Shown in pieces: positions 23,203-32,467 of a stretch of 64,000 nt of DNA. Location of the stretch: positions 372,001-436,000 of the forward strand of contig CAWIMX010000001.1 in NCBI GenBank assembly GCA_963837345.1. Reading direction: 5' to 3'. Every line of letters begins with the position of its first letter. The stretch's first letter is position 1. The notes below the pieces were generated by a model that was given only the letters and a program-made list of their open reading frames with translations, was not told where the DNA came from and did not search any database. The DNA is from CAWIMX01 sp963837345. Its GTDB lineage: Bacteria > Acidobacteriota > Vicinamibacteria > Vicinamibacterales > CAVVIG01. A program made the translations under genes and the position numbers.

Positions 23203-25860
23203 ATGCCGCGACGGCCGTGGACCCTGCTCGGGCGCCTCCTGCCGCGGCGGATGCGCGCGCGCTTCGGCGACGACGCCGGCGATCTCGTCGCGGCACTGTG
23301 GGCCGACGCGCGGGCGCGCGGCGGACGCCGCGCTCAGATGGCGTATCTCTGCCGTGAAGTCTGGGGGCTCGGCCGCCTCGCGCTCGAGCATCGAACGGAT
23401 TCACGGACGGACACGGCGCTCGCCGTGCCGCGGAGGCCGCGCATGCTGGACTCGACCGTCTCCGATCTGGGGTGGGCCCTGCGACAGGCGCGCCGGCGCC
23501 CGATTCAGACGGCCGCCGTCGTCGGCACGCTGGCGTTGACCATCGCCGCCGCCACGACCGCATACGGCCTGGCCCGCGCGGTCCTCTGGCGTCCGCTTCC
23601 CTTCACCGACGCCTCCCGCCTCGTGTTCGTCTGGGAGCGCGGCCGCGACGCCCAGCCGATGCGCGTGACGGCGTGGCGCTACGGCGCCTGGCGCGACGGG
23701 TCATCCTCATTCGCGTCGATGGCGCTGTTCGGCTCGGCCGGCTTCACCCTGGACGAAGCCGACGGCCCGGCGTCGATCCGTGGCGTCCGCGTGTCGGCGG
23801 ACTACTTCGACACGCTCGGCGTGCGGCCGGCGATCGGCCGGAGCTTCACCCCGGCCGACGAGCAGCCGGGGGCGAGCCGCGTCATCGTCCTGTCGCACGC
23901 GCTGTGGCTCGAGCGGTTCGGCGGCCGGACCGATGCGATCGGCGCCGTGCTGCGCCTGAGCGGCGAGCCGTACACCGTCGTCGGCGTCATGCCGGCCATC
24001 GCGACGCCCGGCTGGCCCGCCAACCCGGCCACCGTGCTGATCGACGACGACGTCCGCCGCTTCTGGGTCCCGATCGAGCGGACTCCGGCGCTCGAGCAGA
24101 ACGCCGGCTCGCACGTGTTCGGCGTCCTCGCGCGGCTCGCCGGCGGGGTCTCGCAAGTGCAAGCCGCCGAGGCGTTGAACGGCCAGGTGCGCGCGGAGCA
24201 GCCCGACAGCCACGGCGCCGCCATCACGCCGCTCCGCGAGCAATTCGTCCGCGATGCGCGGCTGCCGCTCCTGCTGCTGCTGGCGGCGTCGGCCACGGTG
24301 CTTCTCATCGCCTGCGCGAATCTCGCCGCGCTGCAGGTGACGACGTTCGAAGCACGTCGGCAGGAGTTCGGAATTCGCGCGGCCATCGGCGCCGATTGGA
24401 GGCGCCTGACGGGGCAACTCGTGGTCGAGTGCCTGACGCTGGCGCTCTCGGGCGGTCTGGCGGGCACCCTTCTGGCGGCGTGGGTCCTGCCGGTGCTCCC
24501 GGACTGGCTCCCGCCGTCGGTGCCGTTCCTGACGTCGCCGCAGCTGGATCTCCGCGTGGCGTCGTTCGGCCTTGGCGTCTCGATCATCACCGCGCTCGCG
24601 CTCGCGGCCTGGCCGATCGCGCGGGTCGCCCTCATCGACGAGGCGCCGCGCACCGCCGCGGCCGGACCGCGCCGCGGGTTCTACCGGACGCTCGTCGCGT
24701 CCCAGGTGGCGATCACGGTCGCGCTCGTCGTGTGCGCGGGCCTGCTCGCGCAGTCGCTGTCCTCGGTGCGGCGCGAAGATCCCGGCTTCGTCGTCGACGG
24801 CGTGCTGGTCGCCGACGTCTCGTTGTCGCCGCAGTACAAGGACGCACAGACGATCGCCGCAGCCGAACGACGCGTCCGGGACGCGATCGAGGCGCGGCCT
24901 CGCGTCGCGGCGGTCGCGGTCGCCTACGACCACCCGCTCGAAGCGAACTGGTCAGGAGGGCTGACGCTCGAAGGGCGGGCCGATGAGGGCCTGGACCAGA
25001 CGGAGCCGGTGCCCGAGCTGCGCATCGTCAGCCCGGGATACTTCGACGCGCTCGGCGTCGAGGTGCTGGACGGCCGCGCGTTCACGGACCGCGAGGGCCT
25101 CGACGGGCCGGGTGTCGCCCTGGTCAATGAGGCCTTCGCCCGCGGCGTCCGCGGCCGCGTGCTCGGCCGACGCGTGCATGCCGACGCGCCACGATACACG
25201 TGGGGCAAGTCGGCGGCCGTCGATTTCACGATTGTCGGTGTTGTCGAGAACGAGCGCTTCCGCGGGCTCGAGCAGCCGCCACTGCCCGCGGTCTACCTCA
25301 GCACCGCGCAATTTCCCCAGCGGGAGTTCTCCGTCCTGGTGCGCACAGCCGCAAATCCGCTCGATCTCATCTCCGACATCCGGACGGCGCTGCACGCGGC
25401 CGAGCCGTCTGCAGCCATGGACCGGCCCACCACTCTCGCCGGCATCCTGTCGCAGCAACTCGCCGAACGCAACGTGACCACCGCCATCGTCAGCGCCTTC
25501 GCGATCGTCGCCCTCGCGCTGGCGGCCCTGGGTCTCTACGGGCTGCTGGCCGTGCTCGTGTCGAGCCGGACGCGGGAGATCGGGATCCGCCTCGCGCTCG
25601 GCGAAGCGCCGGCGGCGATCGGACGACGCATCGTCGTGGAGAGCCTCGCCTGTGCCACCATCGGCATCGCCGCGGGCCTTGGGCTGGAACTGCTGGCGGG
25701 ACGCGCGCTCGCGGGCCTGCTCGTCGGGGTCACGCCGCACGACGCGCGAACCTTCGCGGCTGTCGCCGTCACGATCGTGGTGGCGGCCGTCGCCGCCGCC
25801 GCCCTGCCGGCGCGCCGCGCCGCAACGGTCGATCCGATCGGCGCGCTTCGACAGCCCTGA
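23203..25860 (+). CDS. ADOP-type ABC transporter permease (MacB/FtsX fold)
   Basis: 885 residues, the ADOP length. Residues 1-75 form the extra N-terminal cytoplasmic domain. After LGWALRQARRRPIQTAAVVGTLALTIA comes a MacB-PCD periplasmic domain (VSADYFDTLGVRPAIGRSF, VIVLSHALWLERFGG), then three helices, a second MacB-like half (LRIVSPGYFDALGVEVLDGR) and a final helix set ending ALPARRAATVDPIGALR. The fold couples cytoplasmic ATPases to periplasmic work, but no ATPase gene is adjacent, hence orphan. Role in acidobacteria is unsettled; export or envelope stress is suspected for related MacB proteins. Confidence 0.95.
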   Translation: MPRRPWTLLGRLLPRRMRARFGDDAGDLVAALWADARARGGRRAQMAYLCREVWGLGRLALEHRTDSRTDTALAVPRRPRMLDSTVSDLGWALRQARRRPIQTAAVVGTLALTIAAATTAYGLARAVLWRPLPFTDASRLVFVWERGRDAQPMRVTAWRYGAWRDGSSSFASMALFGSAGFTLDEADGPASIRGVRVSADYFDTLGVRPAIGRSFTPADEQPGASRVIVLSHALWLERFGGRTDAIGAVLRLSGEPYTVVGVMPAIATPGWPANPATVLIDDDVRRFWVPIERTPALEQNAGSHVFGVLARLAGGVSQVQAAEALNGQVRAEQPDSHGAAITPLREQFVRDARLPLLLLLAASATVLLIACANLAALQVTTFEARRQEFGIRAAIGADWRRLTGQLVVECLTLALSGGLAGTLLAAWVLPVLPDWLPPSVPFLTSPQLDLRVASFGLGVSIITALALAAWPIARVALIDEAPRTAAAGPRRGFYRTLVASQVAITVALVVCAGLLAQSLSSVRREDPGFVVDGVLVADVSLSPQYKDAQTIAAAERRVRDAIEARPRVAAVAVAYDHPLEANWSGGLTLEGRADEGLDQTEPVPELRIVSPGYFDALGVEVLDGRAFTDREGLDGPGVALVNEAFARGVRGRVLGRRVHADAPRYTWGKSAAVDFTIVGVVENERFRGLEQPPLPAVYLSTAQFPQREFSVLVRTAANPLDLISDIRTALHAAEPSAAMDRPTTLAGILSQQLAERNVTTAIVSAFAIVALALAALGLYGLLAVLVSSRTREIGIRLALGEAPAAIGRRIVVESLACATIGIAAGLGLELLAGRALAGLLVGVTPHDARTFAAVAVTIVVAAVAAAALPARRAATVDPIGALRQP

Positions 25861-25896
25861 CCGCCGGTCGGGGCAGCCGGAACCGTCGAGTGCGGC

Positions 25897-26544
25897 CTAG
25901 TACCGCCGGAACGTCAGGTTGACGCGGCCGGCGAACCCCAGCGCCGCCGGCGCCGTGGCGGGCACGATGCGTGTCACGCCGTGGTACCGAAGTCGGGCCG
26001 GCCCCCCGAACACAAAGGCATCGCCCGACTCGAGCTGGATGGCCGCGACGGGATCGCGACGGCGCACGCCGCCGAAGAGGAACCTGGCGGTATCGCCGAT
26101 CGAAAGGGATACGACTGGCGCGCCTGACGCAAGCGACGCCTCGCTCTCGTCCTTGTCCTGGTGCAGACCCATCCGCCCATCGGCATCGTAGACGTTCATG
26201 ATGCAGACGTCCGGCTCGAGCGTCATGCCGGCCGCTTCTGCGGCGGCGCGAGCCAGGGCGATGAACTCTTCGGGCAAGGGCGGCGCGGGCAATCCGTCGA
26301 AATCGGTGCGCGAGGGCTCGTAGCGATACATGCGCCCGTTCCAGTGGCGGCCCAGGCACAGCATCCGGACGTGCATCTTCCCGCCGCCGCGCACGGTGGG
26401 GACATAGGCCGGCACCTCGCCGTCGGCCAGCGCGCGGCAGCGCTCGAGCACCCGCTGCTGCTCGGCAAGGCTCAGCCAGCCTGGCAGATGAACGGCGCCC
26501 GGCGCGATCGTGACCGGGGCGGCTGTCGGGAACGAACCGGGCAT
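25897..26544 (-). CDS. alkB: AlkB-type Fe(II)/2-oxoglutarate-dependent DNA repair dioxygenase
   Basis: 215 residues. The iron ligands appear in LHQDKDE (His, Asp) and YHGVTRIV (distal His), and the 2-oxoglutarate arginine in GRVNLTFRRY. It oxidatively removes methyl lesions such as 1-methyladenine from DNA or RNA. The ATG at 26544 is the first plausible start; longer readings in this frame cross the divergent HupE-like gene. It is divergently placed from that gene with 24 bases between starts. Confidence 0.93.
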   Translation of the reverse strand: MPGSFPTAAPVTIAPGAVHLPGWLSLAEQQRVLERCRALADGEVPAYVPTVRGGGKMHVRMLCLGRHWNGRMYRYEPSRTDFDGLPAPPLPEEFIALARAAAEAAGMTLEPDVCIMNVYDADGRMGLHQDKDESEASLASGAPVVSLSIGDTARFLFGGVRRRDPVAAIQLESGDAFVFGGPARLRYHGVTRIVPATAPAALGFAGRVNLTFRRY

Positions 26545-26568
26545 CGTCGGTACGTTACCATCGGCCGG

Positions 26569-27633
26569 ATGAAACGGCTGGTGATGGCAGCCGGGCTGCT
26601 GGTCGTGGCCGCGGCGCGCCCGGCGTCGGCCCACCCGGTGCCGTTCAGCTATGTGGACGTGCACATCGACGACGGCGTCATCCGCGCCTCGATCGTCGCA
26701 CACATCTTCGACGTCGCCCACGAGCTTGCGCTCGAGCCGCCCGAGCGGCTCCTGCAGGCGGACGAGGCCGCGCGCGCCGCAGCCACCATCGCCCGCCTGC
26801 TTTCGCCGCGCCTGACGCTCGTCGTCGACGGCCGGACGATGCAGGCGACATGGTCGGCGCCGGACATTCTCGCCGACCGCCAGTCGCTCCGCTTCACCGC
26901 CACCTATCCGATCGAACGGGCGGCGACCGTCACCGTGCACGCGCGGCTGTTTCCGTACGACGTCAATCACCAGACGTTCCTGAACGTGTATCAAGGGAAC
27001 GTGCTGATGTCGCAGGCGATTCTCGACGCCGGCCGACCCGACTTCGAGTACTTCACGGGCACGCCTCAGGGTACGCTCGCGGTGATTCGGCGCTTCCTGC
27101 CCGCGGGCGTGCACCACATCCTCGTCGGGCCTGATCACCTGCTGTTCCTGGTGGGCCTGCTGCTGCTCGGCGGCTCCGTGCGGCGGCTCGCGCTCATCGT
27201 CTCGTCGTTCACGGCGGCCCACAGCATCACGTTGACACTCGCCGCGCTGAACCTGGTGACTCCGTCGCCGCGGATCGTCGAGCCCGCCATCGCCCTCAGC
27301 ATCGTCTATGTCGGCGTCGACAACCTGATGGTCAGGGGCGGACGCGACGTGCGTCCCTGGATTGCGTTCGCGTTCGGCTTCATCCACGGCTTCGGGTTCG
27401 CGAACGTTCTCCGCGAAATGGACCTGCCCGCCCGCGCCCTGGGCTGGTCGCTCTTCTCGTTCAACGTCGGCGTCGAGATCGGCCAGCTCGCCATCGTCGC
27501 CATCGTCGCGACGTCGCTCGCGCTGCTGCGTTCGCGCAACGAAGCGCTGGGGCGCCGACTCGCTTTCGTGGGGTCGCTGGTGGTCATGGCGGCCGGCGGG
27601 TTCTGGTTCGTCGAGCGCGTGTTTTTCACCTGA
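26569..27633 (+). CDS. HupE/UreJ-type membrane protein with extracytoplasmic N-terminal domain
   Basis: 354 residues. A signal peptide ends at about ARPASA-HP, followed by about 150 residues of a soluble beta-rich domain, then six or so membrane helices. The first helix carries HHILVGPDHLLFLVGLLLLG, the metal-binding motif of HupE/UreJ nickel or cobalt permeases; FGFIHGFGFA is a second His motif. Family members import Ni or Co, and some are related to TonB-linked metal uptake. No hydrogenase, urease or cobalamin gene is nearby, so the metal is undetermined. Confidence 0.85.
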   Translation: MKRLVMAAGLLVVAAARPASAHPVPFSYVDVHIDDGVIRASIVAHIFDVAHELALEPPERLLQADEAARAAATIARLLSPRLTLVVDGRTMQATWSAPDILADRQSLRFTATYPIERAATVTVHARLFPYDVNHQTFLNVYQGNVLMSQAILDAGRPDFEYFTGTPQGTLAVIRRFLPAGVHHILVGPDHLLFLVGLLLLGGSVRRLALIVSSFTAAHSITLTLAALNLVTPSPRIVEPAIALSIVYVGVDNLMVRGGRDVRPWIAFAFGFIHGFGFANVLREMDLPARALGWSLFSFNVGVEIGQLAIVAIVATSLALLRSRNEALGRRLAFVGSLVVMAAGGFWFVERVFFT

Positions 27634-27666
27634 GCCCGGCGAAACGCCGCCGCCGACCGCGCCCGG

Positions 27667-30006
27667 CTAGCGCCTCGGCGTCTTGGTCCGCGCCGTCGCC
27701 TGCGCGCTCCACGGGTCCTCGGGCCAGGGGTGCTTCGGATAGCGCCCGCGCAGCTGCCTGCGGACCTCCGGATAGGTGCGGTGCCAGAAACTTTGGAGGT
27801 CGCGTGTGATCTGGACGGGCCGCCCGTTCGGCGCGAGCAGCGAGAACACCACCGGCTGTCGGCGTCGCCCGACGCGCGGCGTCTCGGCGAGGCCAAAGAG
27901 CTCCTGCAGCTTCACCGACGCGCCGACCGTGCCGTCGTCGCCGTAATCGAGGCGCACGGAACGGCCGCTCGGCACGACGATCGAGTCCGGAGCTTCGGCG
28001 TCGAGCCGCTGCAGCAGCGTCGCCGGCATGCCGCGATCGAGCACGACGTCCCGCAGTCCGCGGGCCCTCAGGGCGGCCGCTCGCACCCATTGGTCGACAG
28101 CGACCGGCTGGCCGGCGAATCGCACCCGGTTCACGAGACGCCTGTCGGCGTCCGATGGTCCACGCGCCGCCCACGCGTCGGCCAGCAGGGCAGCCGCGCG
28201 CTCCGGGTCGGGCGGGGCCGGCTGTTCCGACAGCATCAGGGCGTCGTAGAACTCGATCCGTCGCGCCACAACCGCTCCCGTCACATCGTCGAGACGATGA
28301 ACCGTCTCCGACCGATTCGGCACGAGCCACTCGCGCTCGACGCGGCTGGCGATCCGAATGCGGGCGTCCGGATCGTCGGGTCGCGAGGAACTCCTCACGT
28401 CGACGGCGACGAGGAACTCGCCGTCGTGCACGCCGCTCTCGGGCGCCACGATGGCGCCCGCCCCCGAAGCCAGCCGGACGCGCGATGAGCCCGGCTCCCG
28501 GCGGGCGCCGATCCGGTCCGGATAGCCGGCAAGAACCGCGCGCCGGAACGCGGCGTCCGCCAGCGACGTCGGCGGACGGTCGCGCGCGCTGCGGCCGACA
28601 ATCGCTTCAATCTCTCGTGCGACGCGCGCCAGATGCGCCGGCACCGTGTCCCAGTCGTCCAGTGCTGACAGCAGGTCGGACGACGTGGAGGCCCGGCGGG
28701 GAGCAAGAAAGTGTCGGTCGGCGAGCAGCGCGCAGGCCCGCGCCATCGGCCGGGCACCGCTGGCCGCCATCAGCATGCACGCCAGTCGAACGCCAAGCGG
28801 CAGCCGCTGGATCCGCACGCCCAGCGGCGTCAGCCTCCCGTGCGCGACCGCGCCGAGCCGCTCGACGAGCGCCAGCGCCCGGTCGATCGCGTCGGAGGGC
28901 GGCGGCTCGAACCAGTCGAGTGTCCGTGGATGCCCGCCCCAGGCGATGACGTCGAGCACCAGGCTCGACAAATCCACGCGACGGATCTCCGGCTCGCGGT
29001 GGGGCCGCAAGCGATCGCGACGATCCCAGAGGCGCACGGCCCTTCCCGGGCCTTCACGGCCGGCGCGCCCAGCCCGCTGATCGGCCGCATCCCCCGTGAT
29101 GCGCTCCACCTCGAGGCTGTCGATGCCCCGCGCGGCGTCATAGCGAGCCACCTTCTGGAGACCCGAGTCGACCACGGCGGTCACGCCGGGCACGGTGACC
29201 GACGTTTCCGCGATGTTCGTCGCGACGATGAGGCGTCGTCGGCCGGACGTCGACGGGCGAAGCGCGAGATCCTGGGCCTCGGCATCGAGCGATCCGTGCA
29301 GGGGAAGGACGTCGAGTTGCGGAGCGCGCGACGCCATCGTCCTCACGGCCCGGCCGATCTCGGCCGCGCCGGGCAGGAAGCACAGCACGTTCCCTCGCGT
29401 ACGTCCGAGCAGGTCAGCGGCCGCGTCCTCGACGGTCATTCCGGGCTCGTAGGCGACTTCGAGCGGATGCGTGCGGCCGGGCACTTCAATCACCGGACAG
29501 CCGTCGAGAAACGCCGCGACCGGGGCGGCGTCGATCGTCGCCGACATCACGACGAGCCTCAGATCGGTGCGCGCCCGCCACGCCTGACGCGCAAGCGCGA
29601 TCGCGACGTCGGTGTAAATGCTGCGCTCGTGGAACTCGTCGAAGACGACTGTTCGAAAATCCGAGAGGAACGGATCCTGCTGCAGGCGCGCCGTGAGCAC
29701 GCCTTCGGTGACGACGAGCAGGCGCGTGTCGCGGCCGAAGCGACGCTCGAAGCGAATCTGCCAGCCGACCTGGCGCCCGACGGTCCAGCCCTGCTCCTGC
29801 GCGATCCGGCCCGCGAGGGCGCGGGCGGCCGCACGCCGCGGCTGGAGCAGCACGACCGGGCCCTCGGACACCAGGTCCGGCGGCACGCGCGTCGTCTTGC
29901 CCGCCCCGGGTTCGGCCACCACCACGGCGGCGCGCCGACGGTCCACCGCCGCCCTGATGGCGCCGAGGTATGCGTCGACGGGCAGGTCAGAGAGACGTGG
30001 CGTCAA
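27667..30006 (-). CDS. hrpB: ATP-dependent DEAH-box helicase HrpB
   Basis: 779 residues, slightly shorter than the E. coli protein. Motif I is AEPGAGKTTRVP, Ia LLQPRRAAARALA, II FDEFHERS, III MSATID, V ATNIAETSVTVPGV and VI QRAGRAGREGPG. The HA2 and HrpB-specific C-terminal domains follow (LFGLAETPRVG, FWHRTYPEVRRQLRGRYPKHPWPEDP). Likely an RNA helicase; the physiological substrate is poorly known. Its start overlaps the cysC end by 20 bases. Confidence 0.96.
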   Translation of the reverse strand: MTPRLSDLPVDAYLGAIRAAVDRRRAAVVVAEPGAGKTTRVPPDLVSEGPVVLLQPRRAAARALAGRIAQEQGWTVGRQVGWQIRFERRFGRDTRLLVVTEGVLTARLQQDPFLSDFRTVVFDEFHERSIYTDVAIALARQAWRARTDLRLVVMSATIDAAPVAAFLDGCPVIEVPGRTHPLEVAYEPGMTVEDAAADLLGRTRGNVLCFLPGAAEIGRAVRTMASRAPQLDVLPLHGSLDAEAQDLALRPSTSGRRRLIVATNIAETSVTVPGVTAVVDSGLQKVARYDAARGIDSLEVERITGDAADQRAGRAGREGPGRAVRLWDRRDRLRPHREPEIRRVDLSSLVLDVIAWGGHPRTLDWFEPPPSDAIDRALALVERLGAVAHGRLTPLGVRIQRLPLGVRLACMLMAASGARPMARACALLADRHFLAPRRASTSSDLLSALDDWDTVPAHLARVAREIEAIVGRSARDRPPTSLADAAFRRAVLAGYPDRIGARREPGSSRVRLASGAGAIVAPESGVHDGEFLVAVDVRSSSRPDDPDARIRIASRVEREWLVPNRSETVHRLDDVTGAVVARRIEFYDALMLSEQPAPPDPERAAALLADAWAARGPSDADRRLVNRVRFAGQPVAVDQWVRAAALRARGLRDVVLDRGMPATLLQRLDAEAPDSIVVPSGRSVRLDYGDDGTVGASVKLQELFGLAETPRVGRRRQPVVFSLLAPNGRPVQITRDLQSFWHRTYPEVRRQLRGRYPKHPWPEDPWSAQATARTKTPRR

Positions 30007-30520
30007 GCGCAGCCAGGATTCGCGCGAGGCTTTCTTCGATCGATTCGCGATCGCTCCGGACGACCACGTCGGGACGGGCCGGCGGCTCGTACGGGTCCGA
30101 GACCCCGGTAAAGTGCGGGAGTTCGCCGGCGAGGGCCTTCCGGTAGAGGCCCTTGACGTCCCGAGCGGTCAGCGTCTCGATCCCGGCGCTCACAAATACT
30201 TCGAGAAACCGGACGCCGTCGTGCTCCGCCAGGCGGCGCACCTCGTTGCGCGTCGCTTCGTACGGAGAGATTGCCGAAACGATGACCGTGACGCCGTTGC
30301 GGGCGAGCAGACGCGCGACATAGCCGATCCGCAGGATGTTCATATCGCGGTCTTCTTTGGAGAACCCGAGCCCCTTCGACAGGTTCGTCCGCACTTCGTC
30401 GCCATCGAGCACCTCGAGGCGCCGCGTGCCTCGCAGTTCACGGGTCAGCGCCCCGGCGAGCGTGGACTTCCCGGCGCCGGAGAGGCCGGTGAGCCAGACA
30501 ATCGTCGCCGGCTCAATCAT
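29987..30520 (-). CDS. cysC: Adenylylsulfate kinase CysC
   Basis: About 177 residues. It phosphorylates APS to PAPS. P-loop WLTGLSGAGKSTLA, the VLDGDEVRTNLSKGLGFSKEDRD segment and the RDVKGLYRKALAGEL substrate lid are all present. The ATG chosen overlaps the cysH stop; a GTG four codons upstream is also possible. No cysD/cysN sulfate adenylyltransferase is in the window, so APS must come from genes elsewhere. Confidence 0.95.
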   Translation of the reverse strand: MIEPATIVWLTGLSGAGKSTLAGALTRELRGTRRLEVLDGDEVRTNLSKGLGFSKEDRDMNILRIGYVARLLARNGVTVIVSAISPYEATRNEVRRLAEHDGVRFLEVFVSAGIETLTARDVKGLYRKALAGELPHFTGVSDPYEPPARPDVVVRSDRESIEESLARILAALDATSL

Positions 30521-31238
30521 CGTGGAGATCACGGGGCGAATCGCCCGCCTGGGATCGGACCGCTTCGGCCCGCCCGGTGGTCGGATTCAGCACGAGGTGA
30601 ATGCCGCACTCGGTCTTCGGCCGGCCGCGCCATCGTCCAGCGCGCGGATCTTCGCCAGGCGCGACCGGCGAGGTGCACGGCCAGCAGCCGATGCTCGGAT
30701 ACTGCGCGTCGTGCAGCCGGTTGTACGGCACGTCCCGGTCGCGCACGTACGCCCAGACGTCTGCGGCGGTCCAATCGACCAGCGGGTTGATCTTGTTGAT
30801 CGCGTGCGCGGCGTTCCATTCGAGCTCCGGCGCGTCGGCGCGGTCCACCGACTGCTCGCGGCGGATCGCGGTGATCCAGGCGCGATACCCCTCGAGCGCC
30901 CGCCTGAGGGGCTCGACCTTGCGAAGGCGGCAGCATTCATCGGGCTCACGTTCCCAGAGCCGCGGGCCACGCGCCGCCGCCTGTTCCTCGACGGTCTGGT
31001 GAGGACGCACGCCTCGAATCGTCACGCCATAGCGGTCCTCGAGACGCCGCCAGAGCGCGTACGTTTCGGGAAACAGCAGGCCCGTATCGAGCGTGAACAC
31101 CTCGATCGGCAGCCGGCGCTCGGCGATGGCGTCGATGATGACGCATCCTTCCGCGCCGAAGCCCGTGCCGAACGTGACGCGCTCGTACGTGTCAACGACC
31201 CAGGTCAGGCGCTCGCCCAGCCGCTCGCCACGCGTCAC
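30513..31238 (-). CDS. cysH: Assimilatory (phospho)adenylylsulfate reductase CysH
   Basis: 241 residues from a GTG overlapping the msrA stop (GTGA). The PP-loop-like motif TFGTGFGAEGCVIIDAI, FTLDTGLLFPETY, the first Cys pair in DECCRLRKVEPL and the second in IGCWPCTSPV, and the C-terminal TECGIH are visible. The CC...CxxC arrangement holds a 4Fe-4S cluster and marks the APS-type reductase; the last Cys attacks the substrate. It yields sulfite for cysteine synthesis. Having cysC beside an APS-type reductase is unusual, because PAPS is not needed for it. Confidence 0.93.
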   Translation of the reverse strand: MTRGERLGERLTWVVDTYERVTFGTGFGAEGCVIIDAIAERRLPIEVFTLDTGLLFPETYALWRRLEDRYGVTIRGVRPHQTVEEQAAARGPRLWEREPDECCRLRKVEPLRRALEGYRAWITAIRREQSVDRADAPELEWNAAHAINKINPLVDWTAADVWAYVRDRDVPYNRLHDAQYPSIGCWPCTSPVAPGEDPRAGRWRGRPKTECGIHLVLNPTTGRAEAVRSQAGDSPRDLHDD

Positions 31239-31877
31239 GCGGAGACTCCCACGGGGCAGCTCACCCCGGTGCCGCCGAGGCCACAATAGCCGCCGGGATT
31301 CTTCGCGAGATACTGCTGATGATAGTCCTCGGCGTAGTAGAACTCGGGGGCGGCCCGGATCTCCGTGGTGATCGGCCCGTACCCGGCCGCCGTCAACTTC
31401 GCCTGATAGTGGGCGCGCGACGCCTCGGCCGCCAGACGCTGGCCCTCGTCGGCATAGTACACGCCGGAACGGGACCTGGGTCCCGACGTCGTTGCCCTGT
31501 TGCATGCCCTGGGTCGGATCGTGATTTTCCCAGAACACCCGGAGCAGCTCGTCATAGCCAATCACCGCGGGATCGAAGATCACGAGCACGGCCTCGGTAT
31601 GGCCGGTCATGCCCGAGCAGACCTCGCGATACGTCGGATTCGGCGTATGACCCGCCACGTAGCCGACCGCCGTTGCATAGACGCCGCCGAGCGTCCAGAA
31701 CTTGCGTTCGGCGCCCCAGAAACAGCCCATCGCGAAGACGGCGCGCTCCAGCCCCGCCGGGAACGGCGGCTCGAGACGATGGCCGTTGACGAAATGGGCG
31801 GCGGGCACCGGCATGCGCACGGCACGGCCGGGCAGCGACTCGGCGGGACTCGGGATCGTCTGTGGCTTGCCAAGCAT
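31235..31877 (-). CDS. msrA: Peptide methionine (S)-S-oxide reductase MsrA, with one apparent +1 frameshift
   Basis: It reduces methionine-S-sulfoxide in proteins. The catalytic Cys is in FAMGCFWGAERKF; EAVLVIFDPAVIGYDELLRVFWENHDPT follows in the same frame (only key parts: VIFDP, FWENHDPT). The frame then breaks at about 31471-31473, where CAG GTC is followed by an extra C before CGT TCC GGC. The next frame gives GVYYADEGQRLAAEAS, AEDYHQQYLAKNPGGYCG and the end SCPVGVSA. Total length is a multiple of three plus one. With one C removed the enzyme is complete (213 residues). Sequencing error is the most likely reason. Confidence 0.9.
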
Positions 31878-31890
31878 CTTCTTCTCTCTC

Positions 31891-31908
31891 GCGGGGCCCC
31901 ACCCCCGC
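31891..31908. repeat. GC-rich hairpin element in the msrA leader
   Basis: GCGGGG and CCCCGC arms around a CCCCAC loop, ending 13 bases upstream of the msrA ATG. Same design and orientation as the element in front of ruvB. Confidence 0.5.
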
Positions 31909-31971
31909 TCGTTGCCGTCGCTCACGTTCCGGATCTTGTCTGCCGCGCCGACGTCCGATTCGTGGCGTCGG

Positions 31972-32379
31972 TCACGCCGGCGTGAAGTCGAGCGCGACGC
32001 CGTTCATGCAATAGCGATGGCCCGTCGGCGCCGGGCCATCGGGAAAGAGGTGACCCAGGTGGCCGCCGCAGCCGGCGCAATGCACCTCGACGCGGCGCAT
32101 GCCCAGGCTGTCGTCGAGGGTGGTCCCGATCGCCCCCTCGAGCGGTTGCCAGAAACTCGGCCAGCCGGTGCCGCTTTCGAACTTGGCGGCCGAAACGAAC
32201 AACGGCCGGCCACACCCCGCGCAGGAGAACACGCCCGTGCGCTTTTCGTCGTTGAGAGGGCTGCTGCCAGGCCGCTCGGTTCCGTGACGGCGCAGCACCC
32301 GGAACTGCTCGGGCGTGAGCGTGCGGCGCCACTCTTCGTCAGACGAGCCGACGGGCTCGCGAGATTCGTCGCTCGGCAT
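31972..32379 (-). CDS. msrB: Peptide methionine (R)-S-oxide reductase MsrB
   Basis: 135 residues. Two zinc-binding CxxC pairs occur in FSCAGCGRPLF and VHCAGCGGHLGH, the GTGWPSFW loop precedes them and the catalytic Cys is in GHRYCMNGVALDF. It reduces methionine-R-sulfoxide, complementary to MsrA encoded 94 bases downstream. It stands first in the msrB-msrA-cysH-cysC-hrpB row and is divergent from blaI. Confidence 0.96.
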   Translation of the reverse strand: MPSDESREPVGSSDEEWRRTLTPEQFRVLRRHGTERPGSSPLNDEKRTGVFSCAGCGRPLFVSAAKFESGTGWPSFWQPLEGAIGTTLDDSLGMRRVEVHCAGCGGHLGHLFPDGPAPTGHRYCMNGVALDFTPA

Positions 32380-32450
32380 GCCTCAATTGTAGTCGTTCCG
32401 TTTCCCCGATCGGGCCGGGTGCACGTCCCGCGTGATTCTTAAAGTTTACG

Positions 32451-32466
32451 TACTATAGAATTAGTA
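32451..32466 (+). promoter_or_regulatory. Candidate BlaI operator at the blaI start
   Basis: Inverted repeat TACTA-N6-TAGTA one base before the blaI ATG, overlapping a TATAGA that could serve as a -10. BlaI/MecI repressors bind TACA/TGTA or TACTA-like dyads and usually repress their own gene. A matching -35 is weak, so promoter position is uncertain. Confidence 0.6.
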
Positions 32467-32467
32467 T

